DNA from: JBDRGX01 sp043817485 [NCBI: bacterium]
Lineage (GTDB): Bacteria > JBDRGX01
Direction of reading: 5' to 3'
Length of the DNA: 7,024 bases
Assembly (NCBI GenBank): GCA_043817485.1
Contig: JBDRGX010000101.1
Coordinates: forward strand, 1-7,024
Part shown: positions 5,520-7,024 of the stretch, one piece after another
Numbering within the stretch: the first letter of the stretch is position 1
Layout: each line of letters begins with the position of its first letter
Program-made: the position numbers and the translations under genes
Notes under the pieces: model-generated
Told to the model about the DNA's origin: nothing
Databases searched by the model: none
The model's input: the letters and a program-made list of their open reading frames with translations, nothing else

Positions 5520-5689
5520 AAATCTTAACTCAAGTTGCAATTAAAAATAAAACATTGCAAATTACCAAATTTCAAATTTCAAATTTATTTTGTATTTTTG
5601 GTTATGTGAATTTGTTTCGAATTTCGATATTTTTAATTTAACCTTATAAAAAACCAATTTTTAAATTTTATTATAGAAAGGAAAAAAAA
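5520..5689. other. Intergenic spacer with inverted dispersed repeat
   Basis: This 170-bp spacer holds no gene. It contains two TTGCAA words (5535-5540 and 5555-5560), the heptad array (CAAATTT)x3 at 5566-5586, and the reverse-oriented dispersed element ending at 5626. The GAAAGGA SD (5676-5682) of the next gene follows. No rho-independent terminator is visible after yjbQ. Confidence 0.6.
5566..5628 (-). repeat. Dispersed intergenic repeat, reverse copy
   Basis: Read on the minus strand, CGAAATTCGAAACAA (5626 to 5612) is followed by ATTCACATAACCAAAAATACAAA and then by a TTTGAAA-type heptad array (5586 to 5566). The core is identical to 2823-2837 and the next two dozen bases align with one 1-nt gap. 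Together the two copies form inverted repeats about 2.8 kb apart around lemA, both TPM genes and yjbQ. Confidence 0.65.
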
Positions 5690-6754
5690 ATGAATTACGC
5701 AGTAATTATTGCTGGAGGTAGAGGAGAAAGATTTTGGCCTAAAAGTAGAGTTTCTTTTCCAAAACAACTTCTTCCATTAGTAAATAAAAAATCTCTTCTT
5801 GAAAATACATTTGAAAGAATTACTCCACTTATTCCTCAAAAACAAATATATATTTCTACTAATCAAAATTTGCAAAAAAATATCAAAAAAATAATTAAAA
5901 GTAATCTTAATTTTATTATTGAACCTTTATCACAAAATACTGCTGCTGCTATTGGTTTAGCCGCAACTTATATTATTAAAAAAGATCCAAAAGCAGTAAT
6001 GATAATTCTTACAGCAGATCATCATATTAAAAATGAATTAAAATTTCGTGATATAATTAAAAAATCTCTTTCTATTGCTGAAAAAGATAAAGTTTTAATT
6101 ACCATCGGAATTACTCCAAATAGACCTGAAACAGGATATGGATATATTGAAGCAGGGCAAAAATGTGCTAATGGTCTTTATCCAGTACTAAAATTTGAAG
6201 AAAAACCATCATTAGATAAAGCTCAAAAAATGATTAAATCTGGTGATTTTTTTTGGAATAGTGGAATATTTATTTGGTCTTGTGAATCTATTTTAGAAGA
6301 AATAAAAACTTATTTACCTAATTTATACACTGGACTTATGAAAATAGCTAAATATATTGGAACTTCAAAAGAAGAAAAAATTAAAAAAGAAGTTTTTGAA
6401 TCATTAGAATCTATTTCTATTGATTATGGAATAATGGAAAAATCTAAAAAAGTTTTCATGATTAAAAGTTCTTTTTCATGGGATGACCTTGGTTCATGGA
6501 TTTCATTAGAACGAATTTATAAAAAAAATAAAGATGAAAATATTATTGTAGGAGAACATATTGCTTATGATACTAAAAACACTATTATTTATAATGATAA
6601 TGAAAATAGTATTGTAACAACACTTGGAGTTTCTAATTTAATTATAATTTCTACCAAAAATGCTGTTTTAATATTAGATAAAAATAGACACCAAGAAGTT
6701 AAAAAAATAGTAGAAGAAATGAAAAAGAAAAATAATCTTAAAAAATATTTATAA
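5690..6754 (+). CDS. manC: Mannose-1-phosphate guanylyltransferase (GDP-mannose pyrophosphorylase), short type
   Basis: 354 residues. It joins mannose-1-phosphate and GTP to give GDP-mannose and pyrophosphate in the cytoplasm, supplying mannose, fucose or rhamnose units for surface glycans. Motifs seen are the nucleotide-binding loop GGRGERFWPKSR (9-20) with the following PKQLL (24-28), EPLSQNTAAAIG (78-89), TADHHI (108-113), FEEKP (169-173), FWNSGIF (188-194) and SFSWDDLGSW (261-270). The C-terminal part (about 280-340) fits the short beta-helix of the roughly 350-residue class. The fused cupin-type phosphomannose isomerase domain of the longer ManC class is absent, so isomerase must come from another gene. 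SD GAAAGGA (5676-5682) lies 7 nt before the ATG. Substrate specificity within the sugar nucleotidyltransferases is inferred from these motifs. Confidence 0.92.
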   Translation: MNYAVIIAGGRGERFWPKSRVSFPKQLLPLVNKKSLLENTFERITPLIPQKQIYISTNQNLQKNIKKIIKSNLNFIIEPLSQNTAAAIGLAATYIIKKDPKAVMIILTADHHIKNELKFRDIIKKSLSIAEKDKVLITIGITPNRPETGYGYIEAGQKCANGLYPVLKFEEKPSLDKAQKMIKSGDFFWNSGIFIWSCESILEEIKTYLPNLYTGLMKIAKYIGTSKEEKIKKEVFESLESISIDYGIMEKSKKVFMIKSSFSWDDLGSWISLERIYKKNKDENIIVGEHIAYDTKNTIIYNDNENSIVTTLGVSNLIIISTKNAVLILDKNRHQEVKKIVEEMKKKNNLKKYL

Positions 6755-6868
6755 AATATCCTATTTTTAAGTGATGGTTACAATATGTGAGTAATTACCA
6801 AGGTTGTATTTAAACACTCATGCCGACTTAATTGGTGGTACTAAAAAATTTGAAAGGAGAAAAATAAA
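6755..6868. other. Intergenic leader, slightly GC-richer, weak structure
   Basis: This 114-bp spacer has no gene. Four short complementary blocks interlock: TGAGT (6788-6792) with ACTCA (6816-6820), and ACCAA (6797-6801) with TTGGT (6832-6836). That is a possible H-type pseudoknot ahead of the next SD (AAAGGAG, 6853-6859). With 5-bp stems this could easily be chance, and it matches no riboswitch consensus I know. GCCGACTTA (6822-6830) followed by TTGGTGGTA resembles the 5' part of a tRNA-Thr but lacks everything else. Confidence 0.25.
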
Positions 6869-7024
6869 ATGCCATTAATTATAATTTTTATTTTAGTTTT
6901 TTCTTTGTTTATAATTGGTGCTGGTGTGAAAAGTGGTTTTTTACAATCCAAAAATGAAAAACTGATAACAAGCCAGAAAATTAGTAATTCTTCTTTTGCT
7001 GAAATTGAAAATATGCTTAAACGA
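6869..7024 (+). CDS. N-terminal part of an unidentified membrane-anchored or exported protein
   Basis: An open frame of 52 codons begins at ATG 6869 and is still open at the window edge. AAAGGAG (6853-6859) lies 9 nt upstream, a strong SD. The protein starts MPLIIIFILVFSLFIIGAGV, a hydrophobic helix of about 20 residues without a leading positive charge, followed by K21 and a polar stretch (SGFLQSKNEKLITSQKISN). The end of the visible part, SSFAEIENMLKR, looks like the start of a helical domain. It is more likely a signal anchor than a cleaved signal peptide. I do not recognise the family. It is in the same direction as manC, 114 bp downstream. Confidence 0.7.
   Translation, partial: MPLIIIFILVFSLFIIGAGVKSGFLQSKNEKLITSQKISNSSFAEIENMLKR

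Noticed and set aside
6822-6840. tRNA gene or tRNA fragment
   Set aside because: Only about 19 nt resemble a tRNA 5' end. There is no anticodon arm, T arm or matching acceptor strand, so it is not annotated as RNA.

Overview
The window is strongly AT-rich. Every clearly readable complete gene lies on the + strand, and each translated start except that of the TPM gene at 3488 has a purine-rich Shine-Dalgarno sequence of the AAAGGA(G) type. The large secreted NHL-repeat protein ends in a FlgD-Ig/type-IX-like C-terminal domain. Such tails are common in Bacteroidetes and in many uncultured Gram-negative phyla of the Omnitrophica, WOR-3, Cloacimonetes and Desantisbacteria kind. Together with the intergenic REP-like and heptad repeats, this suggests an uncultured, low-GC, double-membraned bacterium. 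The phylum cannot be fixed from this window.

Layout. (1) Positions 1-163 are a divergent promoter region. The first two codons of a leftward gene are visible, with a good leftward promoter and a perfect 13-bp inverted repeat over its -35 box. (2) Positions 164-2521 encode a secreted protein with twelve NHL blades, an IPT/TIG domain and the FlgD-like tail. (3) Positions 2522-2903 are a gene-free patchwork of small repeats: GGCTGTAGG copies, AATTTTG heptads, two AAGGCAcAGAGGCAcAAA boxes, a 73-nt nested stem-loop and a dispersed element. (4) Positions 2904-5003 hold a LemA gene overlapping by one base with a membrane-anchored TPM-domain gene, followed by a second TPM-domain gene that is soluble and carries an N-terminal zinc ribbon. 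(5) Positions 5103-5519 encode a YjbQ/UPF0047 protein. (6) Positions 5520-5689 hold a second, inverted copy of the dispersed element seen upstream of lemA. (7) Positions 5690-6754 encode a short-type mannose-1-phosphate guanylyltransferase. (8) Positions 6869-7024 are the start of an unidentified membrane-anchored protein cut by the window edge.

How the genes relate. Only lemA and the first TPM gene are clearly translationally linked, and the second TPM gene is a paralogue of the first. The three form an envelope-associated LemA/TPM module of poorly known function. The YjbQ and GDP-mannose genes look like ordinary housekeeping or cell-surface genes with no evident functional link to it. I see no strong evidence for a wholly new system. 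The most original points are the cytoplasmic zinc-ribbon TPM paralogue, the palindrome over the leftward promoter, the two-by-six propeller architecture, and the structured intergenic elements.
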